A DNA stretch of 64,000 nt. Origin: Annulohypoxylon bovei var. microspora. Lineage: Eukaryota; Ascomycota; Sordariomycetes; Xylariales; Hypoxylaceae. The position numbers and the translations under genes were made by a program. Below, one piece after another: positions 1 through 10,813 of this stretch. Every line of letters starts with the position of its first letter. The first letter of the stretch is position 1. The notes beneath the pieces were generated by a model. That model made no database searches, was not told the DNA's origin, and saw nothing but the letters and a program-made list of their open reading frames with translations. The DNA is taken from positions 524,529-588,528 of the forward strand of contig MU405214.1 of the NCBI GenBank assembly GCA_022836615.1. Reading direction: 5' to 3'.

Positions 1-944
1 CTTCGTCGTTATCTTCCTCTTCCACCTCCTCTTCTTCCTCAGCCTCCTCCTCGACGTCGGGCTCCGCGCTCTCGGCCTTCGCTCTGGCAGCAGCAGAAGC
101 GCGCTTCTGTTTCTGAGCACCCCTAGTCCGCGCCGCAGGACTACTGGGCAGCGGAGTCTCTTGGTCGGTGTCATCCACAGTGCTCGCCCGCGTCTTCGTC
201 GTGGTGCTGCCGGCGACGCTTGCCGCGTCGGCTACCGAGTCCGCGCCGCCGCCGCCTCTCGTACCGCCGCGCTTGCGCTTCCTGCCCGTCGCGGGCGCGG
301 GCGCGGGTTTCCCGGGTAACTCGACATCTGCTTCCGACGGCGCGGACTCTTCGCCAGGCCCGGCTGCGGCACGTGCCCACATAAGGTCGTGGAAGTCGTG
401 GGCGGGTAGGTCGAAGTCGTCGTATTTCTGCTCAGGGTCTTCCTCCTGCCCTTCGCCGTAATCGAAGGAATTGTCGCGCTCGTCTATCGCTTCCATGTTG
501 TAAAAGAGTCGTAGCTTATCCCAGATGCATGGGATGCGTGTGTGCGTCTCAACGTCCGGGTCGAATCCATGGTTGCGGAGGTGCTCCGAGATGGAAATCA
601 TGCGGAAATGCTTGTGTATGCCTATTGATTCATATAACATTAGGGATTGGGCTTATAAATTGTATGTGGTGTGTAGTATGCGGCATACCTGAAGGTTTCC
701 ACCGAATGACTGCCTTGAAAAGAGAAGCTTCCTGATCGTCGGTCCATAGGTTATTAAGGATCTCAGATGGTGGCGGCAAATTATTAGGCTTTGAAGCTGT
801 AGGTGTGTCGGCAGCGCGAGGAGTATCTGCGGCTTGTGGAGTGTCTACATCCATAGCATCTTCGTCGCGAGCGGGAGTTGACGATGCCTTCGGCGTTGAC
901 ACTTCCGCCAAGCTGTTGGCTTTGGACTTCCTTTTCGGCGGCAT
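1..944 (-). CDS. EAF7: Eaf7/CT20-family subunit of NuA4 acetyltransferase (partial)
   Basis: Model: exon 1 is 944-689 and exon 2 is 621 to the left edge, with a 67-bp intron (donor GTATGC, acceptor ATAG). Joining the exons restores the conserved block WTDDQEASLFKAVIRWKPSG followed by IHKHFRMISISEHLRNHGFD, then an acidic YDDFDLPAHDFHDLMWA segment. This order is typical of the CT20/Eaf7 family (MRGBP in animals). Eaf7 is a non-catalytic subunit of the NuA4 histone H4/H2A acetyltransferase and acts in the nucleus with Eaf3 and Eaf5. The N-terminus is a basic PPKRKSK stretch plus three AADTP-like repeats. The C-terminus is low complexity, with basic RKRKR runs, Ala/Arg-rich stretches and a long Glu/Asp run, and has no stop before the window edge. 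It is transcribed divergently from the GCP gene. Confidence 0.88.
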
Positions 945-1440
945 TGTGATCCTCTGAAGAGTGAAAAGGATTTGGTCTCGACAATTATATCGAGCCTAGT
1001 GAGTCTAGTTTACAATTAAGTAGGTAGAAAACAGAGGTCTTAAGCTTGACAGCCCTGAAGAATTGTTCTAAGATTGTGGTTATATAAAGACGACGAAATA
1101 TGAAATGGCATTAAAAAGAGCTTAAGCTTTAGAGCTGCAGCTTCCAATTCAGCAATTGCTGCAGCTAGGACGAGATGTGGCTTAGCAACTGAGAAGACCG
1201 CGGGGCATGCGCGACGGGTAGTTAATTAGTGTGGCTTGTATCGATTACGCGACAACACGCGTTGTATCTAAGTACTTCTAGTATCTCCTCTTTCAATATT
1301 CTCAACTCACTTAAATCATCAATGATCCTACGAATTCGACGCTAAACTTACCTACTGGTAATTAGTCCTAATACAACCTTGAGGCTATGTTAATATTATA
1401 AGCAAATGAATTCTACGTATCCCATTCTCAAGCCCAGAAG
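945..1440. promoter_or_regulatory. Bidirectional promoter region between EAF7 and the GCP gene
   Basis: This is about 500 bp between two divergent start codons. I see no ORF of note. A CTGCAG-rich segment near 1134-1165 contains direct and inverted copies of CAGCTGCAG-like words (AGAGCTGCAGCTTCC and CAATTGCTGCAGC). No precise element can be assigned. Confidence 0.4.
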
Positions 1441-4287
1441 ATGGCAGATGAATATGTTGCCAACGTATTCGCTTTTCCGGATTTCGAGCAGTCTTCAAAA
1501 TTGTTGACCTTATCACCAGGATCAAATAGCGAATTCTTTCATCTTGACCTCAAAGAATCCGATAAACCGAGTCAAGGCCATATTGGTGTCAAGCCCGCCA
1601 AAGCAGACACCGATGGATTCTTCAAGTTACCCGATTCCTTCGTGTCAGATGAGGAGCCTGTTCACCAAGAAGCCCCGGCCCCCGAACCGCTTCATGATGT
1701 GAATTTGCGTGATCTCGATGTGTTTGACGAATCGTGGTTTCAAAATAAAGAGCCATCGAAGGCTGATGCCGAGTATAAGACGTGGGATGTTTTCCTGGCT
1801 CCAGATATTTCCCAGACAACACCCTTATTTATCACTGAAGCCGGTCCAGGAACGTATGATGCCGTGTTAAAACAAGCCGAGAATCCTCTCGGAATTGGAA
1901 ATTCAAAGGATAATGTCATTCAAAGCACCCCTTATCTAACAGCGCTTTTAGCACTTGCCTTTGGCAGAGGTTCCGTCTTCTTTGCTTGGGATGAGAGGAA
2001 GGCCAGCTTCACCCCCGAGTTGGACGATATGAGAATATCTGGTTACTCCCTAGAAGTTTTGCGGGGTCTTCAACAGTTGTGTATAGAATGTGGGAACACC
2101 ACCCGCTTCCTCTCAGCTTACGTTCAGGACACATTTAAGACACATCCGGGCGCAGCTAGAGTAGCTGTTGCGAAGTCCGTGGACGTGACTTTGCTAGTCA
2201 TTCAGAATATTCTCGGAACTAGAGTGAGACAAGCACAATCTCTCCTGCAGCTTCAGTCTCTCATCCGACCTATTCAGTCGGTACTCTCATACTTCAGGTC
2301 CCTTATAGTAAAGATTTCGAAGGCGAAAACCGACGAGCAAACAATATCCGTTGTGTTTAAGGAGACTCAGGCTCTAGAGCATAGCAATGTGCTTCTTAGC
2401 GAGATCATGCGTGAGGTATTATCACGTGTCTCGTATCCATGGACTCAATTCGCAGAGAAGTGGATAGGAGTCAAATCTGAAGAAGGCACCCCATTAACCA
2501 AGAAGGATCCCGGAAATAGATTTGTCAAAGTCGAAAATATTACCATTGTGGATGATTTCGGGTTTGAAACTGATGAGCGCGACTTCGTTCTCGACAATGA
2601 CCGGATGCCAGAGTTTGTCCCTAGCGAAGTGGCTCTAGTCATGTTCGAGAGTGGTAAAACTCTACGACTCCTTCGTACTCATCATCCAGAACACCCACTC
2701 TGCCAGGTAGAGTTCATCGTGCAGAATAATCCTCCCCCTCTCCAGTGGCATTTCAACTGGAAGTCTATTGAGCATTGTCAGGAAGACGTAAAAGACTATG
2801 AGAATCGTTTGTTTGCAAGTCTACAGCACTGGTCTACAGACACAAGTATGGTATCCCATCTAAAAAGCATGGCTGAAACGACGCCGGACGAACGTTATGC
2901 CTTGGAGTTTTTCGGGCAAGAAGAAGCCCAGCTTGAAGGGCGATTACTTGCATCTATTGCGGCTCTCGACAAGCCGCTGACTAGCACTTCTGAAGCAGAC
3001 AACTTATCAAAATTGCTGGATTCTAAACTATTTAATGAGGAATCTATCGCTAAAGAGACGATCTCTAATTTCTCGCCGCATTGGTCATTGATACCATATC
3101 ACTCGTTTGGGCCTCTCGTCGCAGCTCAGGCGCGGGTTATCAACCGGGAATACATGAAATTGCTATTCAGTGCACATCAGTTACGGGATCACCTGTCTCT
3201 GCAGAGGCAGTTTCACTTACTTGGGAACGGTGTATTTTGTAGTCGCCTTTCTCATGCTCTATTTGACCCCAACCTCGATACAGCTGAACGAAAATCAGGT
3301 GTTGCTCTAAGTGGTGGTGTAATGGGACTTCGACTAAGTGGAAGGGATAATTGGCCCCCAGCAAGTTCAGAACTTCGACTTGCTTTAATGGGTGTGCTCG
3401 CGGAAAGTTACCTATCCCCGTCACCTAAGGCAATTTCGACGACAGAGAAAAACCACAATATACCCGGCGATATCAGCTTTGCCGTACGAGATCTTTCGAG
3501 TGAGGAAATTGATAAATGCTTAGACCCTGGCTCGCTAGAAGCACTAGATTTCCTCCGACTCTCATACAAACCTCCGGCGCCGCTCTCGCCAGTTTTTGCT
3601 CCAGTAATTCTGCTGAAGTATGATAAAATATTTAAGCTGTTGCTTCGAGTGCTACGAATGCTCTATGTTACCGAGCAGCTCTTCCAAAATACTCTTTCAA
3701 GAACATCGAATTGGCACAATATCGATAATACTTCGCTCAGATTCCGTTATGAGGCCCAGCATTTTGTTACCAGCATAAGTGCATACTTTTTTGATACAGG
3801 CATCGAGATAGCATGGGGACGATTCATGATCTGGCTTGAAGGCGTAGAAGATAGTCTTGCGAAATCGGAGTTAGACCAAGAGGTGCAGGTGTTAAGCCCA
3901 GATGAGGTGCGCGAAGAACACGAGCGAACGCTAGATCATATTATGAACACGTTACTACTACGAAAGCGGCAGCAGCCAGTTATGAGGTTACTCGAGGATA
4001 TCTTTTCGATAATCCTAAAGTTCTCCAAAGTAGCTCACCTAGAAGCCTTGGGTAACAGGGAAAGCGAAGCTAAGGATTCATCACCTAAGAAGCTGTATGA
4101 TGCTTTCAAGAAGAAGGTAGATGTCTTCATAACCGTATGCCACGGTCTTATTGAGAAAGGGAAGTCAACTAGGAACGATGCGATGGCTGATGATAAGAAA
4201 CGCGGCGAAGAAATGAAGGAGAATACTATTGATAGACTTTTAATCAAGCTAGAGATGTCAAATTACTATGGACACTCGAGAGCTTGA
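1441..4287 (+). CDS. Gamma-tubulin complex component, Spc97/Spc98 (GCP) family, probably GCP6-like
   Basis: An uninterrupted 948-codon ORF. The N-terminal third is divergent and acidic. Residues of about 150-230 (STPYLTALLALAFGRGSVFF) look like the GCP N-terminal region. Residues of about 570-640 contain HLSLQRQFHLLGNGVFCSRL followed by a Gly-rich stretch and WPPASSELRLAL, matching the GCP core in which helices precede the gamma-tubulin-binding domain. The C-terminal half (KYDKIFKLLLRVLRMLY, then RFRYEAQHFVTSISAYFF) is the gamma-tubulin-binding, Spc97/98-type domain. Such proteins build microtubule-nucleating gamma-tubulin complexes at the spindle pole body. The length and lack of introns fit fungal GCP6/Alp16-like proteins better than GCP2/3, but the GCP5 versus GCP6 call is inference. 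The start was chosen as the first ATG; it follows the leader by under 500 bp from the divergent EAF7 start. Confidence 0.8.
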   Translation: MADEYVANVFAFPDFEQSSKLLTLSPGSNSEFFHLDLKESDKPSQGHIGVKPAKADTDGFFKLPDSFVSDEEPVHQEAPAPEPLHDVNLRDLDVFDESWFQNKEPSKADAEYKTWDVFLAPDISQTTPLFITEAGPGTYDAVLKQAENPLGIGNSKDNVIQSTPYLTALLALAFGRGSVFFAWDERKASFTPELDDMRISGYSLEVLRGLQQLCIECGNTTRFLSAYVQDTFKTHPGAARVAVAKSVDVTLLVIQNILGTRVRQAQSLLQLQSLIRPIQSVLSYFRSLIVKISKAKTDEQTISVVFKETQALEHSNVLLSEIMREVLSRVSYPWTQFAEKWIGVKSEEGTPLTKKDPGNRFVKVENITIVDDFGFETDERDFVLDNDRMPEFVPSEVALVMFESGKTLRLLRTHHPEHPLCQVEFIVQNNPPPLQWHFNWKSIEHCQEDVKDYENRLFASLQHWSTDTSMVSHLKSMAETTPDERYALEFFGQEEAQLEGRLLASIAALDKPLTSTSEADNLSKLLDSKLFNEESIAKETISNFSPHWSLIPYHSFGPLVAAQARVINREYMKLLFSAHQLRDHLSLQRQFHLLGNGVFCSRLSHALFDPNLDTAERKSGVALSGGVMGLRLSGRDNWPPASSELRLALMGVLAESYLSPSPKAISTTEKNHNIPGDISFAVRDLSSEEIDKCLDPGSLEALDFLRLSYKPPAPLSPVFAPVILLKYDKIFKLLLRVLRMLYVTEQLFQNTLSRTSNWHNIDNTSLRFRYEAQHFVTSISAYFFDTGIEIAWGRFMIWLEGVEDSLAKSELDQEVQVLSPDEVREEHERTLDHIMNTLLLRKRQQPVMRLLEDIFSIILKFSKVAHLEALGNRESEAKDSSPKKLYDAFKKKVDVFITVCHGLIEKGKSTRNDAMADDKKRGEEMKENTIDRLLIKLEMSNYYGHSRA

Positions 4288-4644
4288 TTAAATAGAAACA
4301 TTTAAGATACCCGAATAAATGATTATTTATTCATGTTATAAATTTACCTACACATGTAAAGCTGCATCTAGGAATATTGAAGTTGTCTTGACCCCTGCCC
4401 AGGTGAACTTTACCCCCTTAATTGTCTCCTTAACTGCACATGCCCACGGGTGCTTAATAGGTAGGTACCTAAGGTACCCCTGTAACTTCTAAGGCGGTTG
4501 CCCCCGCATCGCGTTCATTGACGCGCAGCCCTAAAACCCCCACCCTGCTACGAAGTACCCAAGCCAGTAAATTGTTTCCTTCAGCGCGCAACATTTAGCT
4601 TCACTCTTTACCCAAACTCTCATTTTTAGTACCAATGCGACAAC
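4288..4644. other. Intergenic: GCP 3' region and ASK1 promoter
   Basis: No gene is seen. The stretch holds AT-rich 3' sequence after the GCP stop, a TAGGTAGGTACCTAAGGTACC cluster (about 4459-4479) of the dispersed motif type reported in the findings, and C-rich leader sequence before ASK1. Confidence 0.4.
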
Positions 4645-6207
4645 ATGTCTCGACCCGGGCCATCTTCAGGCAGAAGTCTGACATTGACAGAGGAATTAGA
4701 GAGACTTGAGCAGTCAATTACTCTCACTCTACAAGAAATCGACCACAATTTCAGCAAAGCACACCGAATCGTCACGACCAGCATTCTGCCTCTAGTCGAA
4801 CAATATGGCGAACACTCAAAGTCCGTGTGGGAAGCTTCCCAGGTATGCACATAAAAAGTAATTTAACACCAATTAAAGGAATAGTTACTGATATAGGTAC
4901 GTTTTGTTGCAGTTCTGGAAGCAGTTCTTCGAAGCATCCGCCAACGTGTCCCTTTCGGGTTACGAGGAACTAGCCGGCGACGGCGAGACCACCACTGCTG
5001 AAGAGACGGCCCTCGACGAAACCACATCCGACTACAACAACACGACCGCAGAAGCCGACACCACAGTCGAACCCTCAAACTACGGGGACCAGCACCAAGA
5101 GCACCACAATCTGCCCGACGACTCGCTACTCGTCGACACCGAGATGTCCGGCAGCACACCGCGACCCCCAGCCACCAAGTCCCTATCGCATATCCAGCAG
5201 CAACACTCGCACAAGCCGAAGCAGAAATTCGCCGGCTTCGAATCCCCGTACGAGAAGCTGCGGCGCGAGCTCGGCGGCGACACCACCATCTTTAGGGAAG
5301 ATGCGCAGACGCAGATGCAGTTCGGCGACGACGACGACGACGACGACGAAGACGAGACCACGGACCTGCAGGTCCAGCGCCCGGGACGCCTGCCCAACAT
5401 GTCGATGACGCCGCGCTCGTCCTCGCTGCTCGAGCCCGACGTCCACAGCACCGCGCACAAGAACAAAGACCCCCTGCTGCACCGCGTGCTCGACAAGAAC
5501 TACCGGCTACAGGCCACCCCGCACAAGGGCGTGCCGCAGCCGCCGCTAGATCGTGGGTTTAGGGCGAGGCCGCTGTCGCCGGTTAAAGACGAGAGGAGGC
5601 CCGGGGAGGGCGACGAGGATCGCACGAGACGCGCGCTCTGGGCTGAGAGCCCGATGAGCTCGCCCGAGATGCCGGCGCCGAAGCTAAGGAGCGATCTGTA
5701 CCATATGTCGCCCGTGCGGCTGGGGGGTAGGGGACGCACGGGGGCGGCTGCGGCTGCGGAGGGGCCGAGGACGCCCGGGGTTAGCGTGCAGACGCCGGGG
5801 ACGGCAAGGAAGACCCGGGACGTGTTTGCCGAGGCAAAGGATAGGGGCAGGAATCTGGGTGTGGATGTAGGCACCAAGGGCAAGGCGAAGAAGGACCCTG
5901 ATGAGATTACGTGGGAGAGCGACGATGATGAGTTCGGCGCGATGAGCCCCCCGAAGACGATTCAGTTCGCGCTGCCGCCGAGTAAGCTGTTGCAGACCCC
6001 TGGTAAGTCTATGTCTTTTTCTATAACTACAGACTTTTGTTATGTTTTTAAAGAGACGAGCACTAATAAGAGCAAACAGCACGTGAAGCGAGCAGGCGAA
6101 TCGTCGACGACATCCTTATTACGGCCGGCGCGGCGCCGGAGGATTCGTCCGAGTATAGCCCGACGATGGTCAAGATGAACCAGGATATCCTGGACGACAC
6201 ATTCTAA
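4645..6207 (+). CDS. ASK1: DASH/Dam1 complex subunit Ask1
   Basis: Exons 4645-4842, 4913-6002 and 6080-6207 give 471 residues. The N-terminus (LTLTEELERLEQSITLTLQE, then IDHNFSKAHRIVTTSILPLV, then FWKQFFEASANVSLSGYEE across the first intron) is the Ask1 domain (about residues 10-90). The middle is long, disordered and acidic (a run of seven Asp near 5328-5350) with many SP/TP sites, as expected for a CDK-regulated kinetochore protein. The last intron restores TPAREASRRIVDDIL and the terminal motif NQDILDDTF, the conserved C-terminal Ask1 signature, so the open frame running through to 6178 is not the real end. The DASH complex rings spindle microtubules and couples them to kinetochores. The branch site CTAAT lies shortly before the second acceptor. 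Confidence 0.92.
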
Positions 6208-6780
6208 GAGGGAGAAGTGTTTACGTTGATGTTGTCTACTATGACTTGGAAGTTCAATGTTATGAGGTAGAGGCACTACTAATGAGATAAGTGACATACG
6301 AACACATCGGATCAAGTAGCAATGGTTGTTATTGTGGCCGTAAGTAGACAAAACACAAGAGATACCCCCTATTCATCGCTTCCTATATGCTTTCTAGTCT
6401 CCTCTTTAAACGGGGTAAGAGACTGCCTCACGTCCCAAGAAAATAAAACACGCTTCATGTGTACCACCCATAAATCCATAAACGCCAAAGTCTTGCTGGA
6501 TCCTTCCCTCCATAGTCCAACCCGAAGAGCCCTTTCGGGCCGGCGCGTATTGAAGCAATAGCCGTGATATTGTCGGCGTGGAAAGAGGGACAGACCTCTC
6601 CCCAGTTAATGGAAAGAATAGAACGATCGATCAAGCGAGCCCCTATCGGATTGTTCACCGGTACGACGTCCATCCGCCGCCAGCTTTCTCTCAAGTCCCC
6701 ACCTATTCACTAGTAGACGATAAGCAACCATTCTGCAGACGGCGAGAGGGATTTTGCCGCACACTTCACAGAGACAGAAC
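6208..6780. other. Intergenic: 3' regions of two convergent genes
   Basis: Lies between the ASK1 stop and the stop of the small minus-strand gene. Short ORFs on both strands have no recognisable features. Nothing else is supported. Confidence 0.4.
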
Positions 6781-7077
6781 TTAGAAACCCATCCTTACTT
6801 GGTTCCGCTGCGCGATCCGAGACAGCTCGGCTTCGGTCGGGCTGGAGCCGGAGCCGGAGCCGGAGCCGGAACTGTCTTTCTTGCTCGGCTTGCTGGACTT
6901 GTTCTTGCTGTGCTTCTTGAGGAGCGCCTTGGCGCTGCCGAAGGAACTCGTCGAGAATATGGAGGCCGAGTCGGAAGAGGTCTGAGGCTGAGGTTGTTGC
7001 TGCTGTTGCGCCTTCTCGCCGTCGAGGATGGCGCCGAGCATGGCGGACGAGTGGGCTTTGTCTTGCGTGTAGCTCAT
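6781..7077 (-). CDS. Small hypothetical protein with Gln-rich and Gly-Ser-rich linkers
   Basis: A 98-residue single-exon frame. I chose the ATG at 7077 because the 64 in-frame codons upstream are poor in coding character and contain a CTCTTACAAG leader-like stretch. The protein starts MSYTQDKAHSSAMLGAILDG, has a QQQQQPQPQ tract (about residues 25-33), a Ser/Phe-rich middle, a Lys-rich KKHSKNKSSKPSKK patch, four consecutive Gly-Ser pairs and a charged end (TEAELSRIAQRNQVRMGF). No enzyme motif, signal peptide or membrane segment is visible, and it is probably disordered and soluble. The well-formed ends and biased composition suggest a genuine small protein. I do not recognise a family. It is convergent with ASK1. 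Confidence 0.5.
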   Translation of the reverse strand: MSYTQDKAHSSAMLGAILDGEKAQQQQQPQPQTSSDSASIFSTSSFGSAKALLKKHSKNKSSKPSKKDSSGSGSGSGSSPTEAELSRIAQRNQVRMGF

Positions 7078-7603
7078 GGTGTCGTTTTTCTCTCTTACAA
7101 GATTGCGCGGAGTAGATAGGTACGGGTTTGTAGGTTGTTTCCGTAGACTTGTTAAGGGGTCGAAGACAATGGATGTGAAGTAGGTAGAGCAGAGGTTTAT
7201 AGATGTTTTATAACACTGTTCTGGTCGATCTAATCGGTAGATATCCCGCTTTGGTTGGTCGGTATCCAATAAAGCAAGGGAGATCTAAGAGGAGAAGTGA
7301 AGAATATTATATATCCTATGACAGACAGGGTTGCTTAGAAATGATTGGCATCCCGCCTATACGCTCACTTTCCAGCCTTATTCTCTCCTCCACGGAATAC
7401 TACCTCATCGGGCATTATCTCACACACATATGTAGATGATGATGAGGCGGAGCAATATGAGTCAGATGGCCAGGTTCACAGCAGATCTGACTAGGTAGAT
7501 ACATAAAGATCTTGGAATCTTACCTCTCTGTATACTAATCCTACAAGTTACGTTTTTTGGACGCGCAATCAGAAGTAAGGGACTTCATTAGGCTACAAAA
7601 TAT
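7078..7603. other. Intergenic, promoter side of the small minus-strand gene
   Basis: About 525 bp with no supported gene. Some GGTCGGTATCC/GGTAGATATCC half-repeats occur near 7225-7270. Confidence 0.3.
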
Positions 7604-7894
7604 TCAACGTGGAGTATACGCAACGAAATGCATGCTATGTTCGAAGGGAAATAGCATCTCACCGCCAAGCCTTTGAAGCATCTGGGCCAAGCCTATCCGG
7701 GTAGATTTCCGATGTCCGATTTCAACGGTCCGGATCTTGAAATCGCAATCCGACGATGAATGCCGAACGATACGTTGAAAATACGAGGCACTGGATCCTT
7801 GTTGCCTTAGAACATCGGTAAATAGTTGATGCCTGGTTCTTAACTGAGATTCGTCAGGCAGATACTGGTTCGCATCCTCCGCCGTGAGCCTCAT
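7604..7894 (-). CDS. Doubtful ORF, 96 codons, no recognised family
   Basis: An isolated open frame (MRLTAEDANQYLPDESQLRT at the start, FVAYTPR at the end) in an otherwise gene-poor stretch. No motif, signal peptide or membrane segment is visible. Composition is not strongly unlike protein, but nothing around it supports transcription and no clear introns extend it. It could be a short orphan gene, a relic exon or chance. Confidence 0.15.
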   Translation of the reverse strand: MRLTAEDANQYLPDESQLRTRHQLFTDVLRQQGSSASYFQRIVRHSSSDCDFKIRTVEIGHRKSTRIGLAQMLQRLGGEMLFPFEHSMHFVAYTPR

Positions 7895-9414
7895 TAGATC
7901 TTGTCAGGGGTTACATTATGGGGTTGTTTAAAGAGGATGCAACGTCAATTCTTTGCATTCGTGACTCACTAACGCATATATACTATTAATTCCAGTGAAT
8001 AGGGCAAGACATTCGTCATGGTCGAGCTAAAATGTTTCCTCGGGTAAGTGCCTGACCGACTATTCTGCTTTGCCAAGACATGAAACATAAGACATGCAGC
8101 CGATGACGATTTTCGAATACGACTTCATTTAGCATACCATGTCATCGACAATCTCTAAGCTGTTATTTTCTAGTTTTTAATACTAGACTTTTGAAATATT
8201 TCACTTCATATCTACCTAGAATTCAACTTGAGGGGAAGTTTTCGCTGACTCCGAGGGAATACGCCCATGGGGCGATGTTGCGAGCCACGATTGAATATAT
8301 ATTCCCAGAGTAAACCACGTCTTGATACGGGAAATATCTGAAGTTAGGTATACAAGAGTGTTAGAAGCATTTTCCAATTCATATCATGGTAGATTGCTGA
8401 ACCATACCGTAACAATATGCCCCGAGGTTTGAAATAGGGACTAATCTGGAGGCCTAGAGTAAGACTTGCTGTGTGAACCAAGTTGTTGATTGAACTTGCA
8501 ACAGGTTATATCATTGCCTTAACTAAAGCGCTTGGCTAGAGTGGTAGATTAGTTTTCTTAGGAGTAACTTTGATTCATTACATAAAACAAGACCTTGAGT
8601 GATACAAAATCTTATATCAGTCCCTACTAAAGACTGTGAGATTAGTATTTATATGTGGTGACATGTAAACAACTTATAAAATTCTTATTGGTTAAGAATG
8701 GTGACGCTGTTGAAAATGAAATACACCTGAGTGAGAATGAACGTCTTAATATCCTTTTCCCCATGACTTTAATATCACCATCTTTATGATAGTATAAACG
8801 AGAGTTACAAAACAGCCCCGGGTTTGAAGCGAGCTTACTTTACATCCTGTTAACTTTATACTAACTCGTTATACTTAGCAAATACCTAAAATTAACTGTG
8901 GTATTCTATTAATAATTGTTTAAAAGTAACTTTTAACGACTTTATAAAGTCTTCGAGTCGAGAAATGACATTTCGAGCTTCATACTTAGAAATTCAACTT
9001 ATTAAGCACTTCATGAACTTTCGATTATGGGACTATTATGCGTTGCTGAAAGGGCTTATAGCTGGTGGATAGTCTTGACCTTTAAAATTGAGGATAGGCT
9101 GTGCCCCCTTTTGAATTTCTAGAACGCTACTTGCGCTAGAGCTTCTGGTTATCGAAAATACCTGTGTAAAGTTGACTTAGATAGGTATGGGCGGATGTAA
9201 TTAATTTGTGTGTTAATGTCATACATAACCTAGAGCAAACAAAGAGCTTAGATGTGACTTGTGGTTACGAGATCTTCGGTTAAGTTTTGAAATGAACGAA
9301 TGTCCACGGGTAATTCAAAAGTACCTGTTCTATTCTTCGACAATGATGATAACTCTTACCTACAAAAGTTGAAGTCCTTATTCTTTTCATGTGGCGGCTA
9401 ATGATAACATGCGT

Positions 9415-9436
9415 GCCGGGAAGCCGGGAAGCCGGG
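9415..9436. repeat. Short tandem repeat, 8-bp unit GCCGGGAA
   Basis: Just under three copies of GCCGGGAA, a GC-rich island in AT-rich surroundings. Confidence 0.6.
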
Positions 9437-10544
9437 GTTATACGGGAATAGGAATAATCTTACATTTATGCATAGAATTTGGAACGTTATTTAAATATCC
9501 AGTATTATTAGTCTAGCATCTACTTTACCCCTGTCTTCTAAACCCCTAAATCCTTGATCAGCCCACGGCGAACAGCTCATCCGGCCTTTTCCCGTCGTAT
9601 TCGTATTTGAGCTATCCCACGAAGCGCAAGCTTGGGCCACCAATGGATAAGCGGTGAGTGGAGGAGAGAGGCAAGTAACTACGATGATTGGTCAATTGAA
9701 AGGTAATGAAACCTAATTTGGCGATGGTAGCTTCCCCGGAGGTGATAGGTATGCATTGCATCACCAAGACAGGGGACTCTTTATTTTTTCAACAAAAGCC
9801 TTGACGTGTGGAATGGACCGATATCGACATGCGTGTTATATACGAATGAGCTGATGCAGTTTGACAATATCTACACTCACTGTGGTTCCCTTTGACGGAA
9901 TGAGAAAATTATCGTATCATTACTACTATTATCAGTAGGTAGTATGTATGTATGTAGATGCGCGTAAGGAATTATTCGAAGCAGAGGAAATTAGAGATGG
10001 GATGTCAAAGTGACGGAAAGGTAAGCCCTGTCAACGGGAAGCTGGTTGCACAAATCAAATGCTCCGTTATCGACTGGAGTATAGTGGAGACGGAGTTATA
10101 CTGAGCAGCAGGAAGTATGTACACAAGCCCTGGAGGGTACAAAATTGCATGCGTCTCTTTATGCCTGTAACTTCCCAATGGATAATAGAGTGATTTGGCA
10201 GTTTAGGTAACAAGGACGCACCTGGACCAGTTTCTGCAACAATCCTGCAGCATAAACGGCAAGCACATGTTTAAGTTGGCCAATCAATAGACCCAGATAG
10301 TTTGTGATAATCATCGGATAGACTCAATTCCATGTACCGAACGAGCGTATATTGAACTATCCGATGTTTAAAGTTTGTATGTCACTAAGTGCCCACTGCC
10401 AAGATGCTCAGAAGTGCATATTTCCGCATATTTCTACATAATTGTGCAGGGGTCACCTTGATATGGACCAGTAAGAAAAAAAGGGTTCTCTGATAATCAA
10501 ATAATCTCAATCAACAAAATTTAGCGGATTCCCTGCGATATCCA

Positions 10545-10620
10545 CTTCCTCTTCTCGGTTTCCTTCTTTACCCCTTCATCCTCCTTTACCTTCCTCACGT
10601 CTACTTCTCTCTCTATATTG
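10545..10620 (+). promoter_or_regulatory. Pyrimidine-rich tract, likely ERG5 core promoter or 5' leader
   Basis: An almost pure C/T stretch (CCTCTTCTCGG, TTCCTTCTTTACC, CTTCATCCTCC, then CTACTTCTCTCTC) ending about 190 bp before the ERG5 ATG. CT-rich blocks of this kind commonly flank transcription start sites of strongly expressed filamentous fungal genes. The exact start site cannot be read from sequence. Confidence 0.45.
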
Positions 10621-10813
10621 AAGGGTCGTCGTCCTCCTATTTCTCCCACCCTCCTTACCTTTTTCCCCTCGTCAACGGGCGTCGAGACACTCTTTGAGAG
10701 TCTCTTTTCTACCGCAAACGGATTGCTACACAGAGTAGATCGCGCGGCGCATATACAATATATACTGGTGTCCTCCCGAACGAAGCCCGATACGACTCCT
10801 ACTCGTGGTCACC

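Larger units (their letters stand above)
7895..10813. other. Long gene-poor stretch upstream of ERG5
   Basis: About 2.9 kb without a credible ORF on either strand, moderately AT-rich and without obvious tandem structure apart from a short GCCGGGAA array at 9415-9436. The last 250 bp become pyrimidine-rich and probably hold the ERG5 core promoter and 5' leader. The rest is either unusually long regulatory DNA or decayed sequence. Confidence 0.4.
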
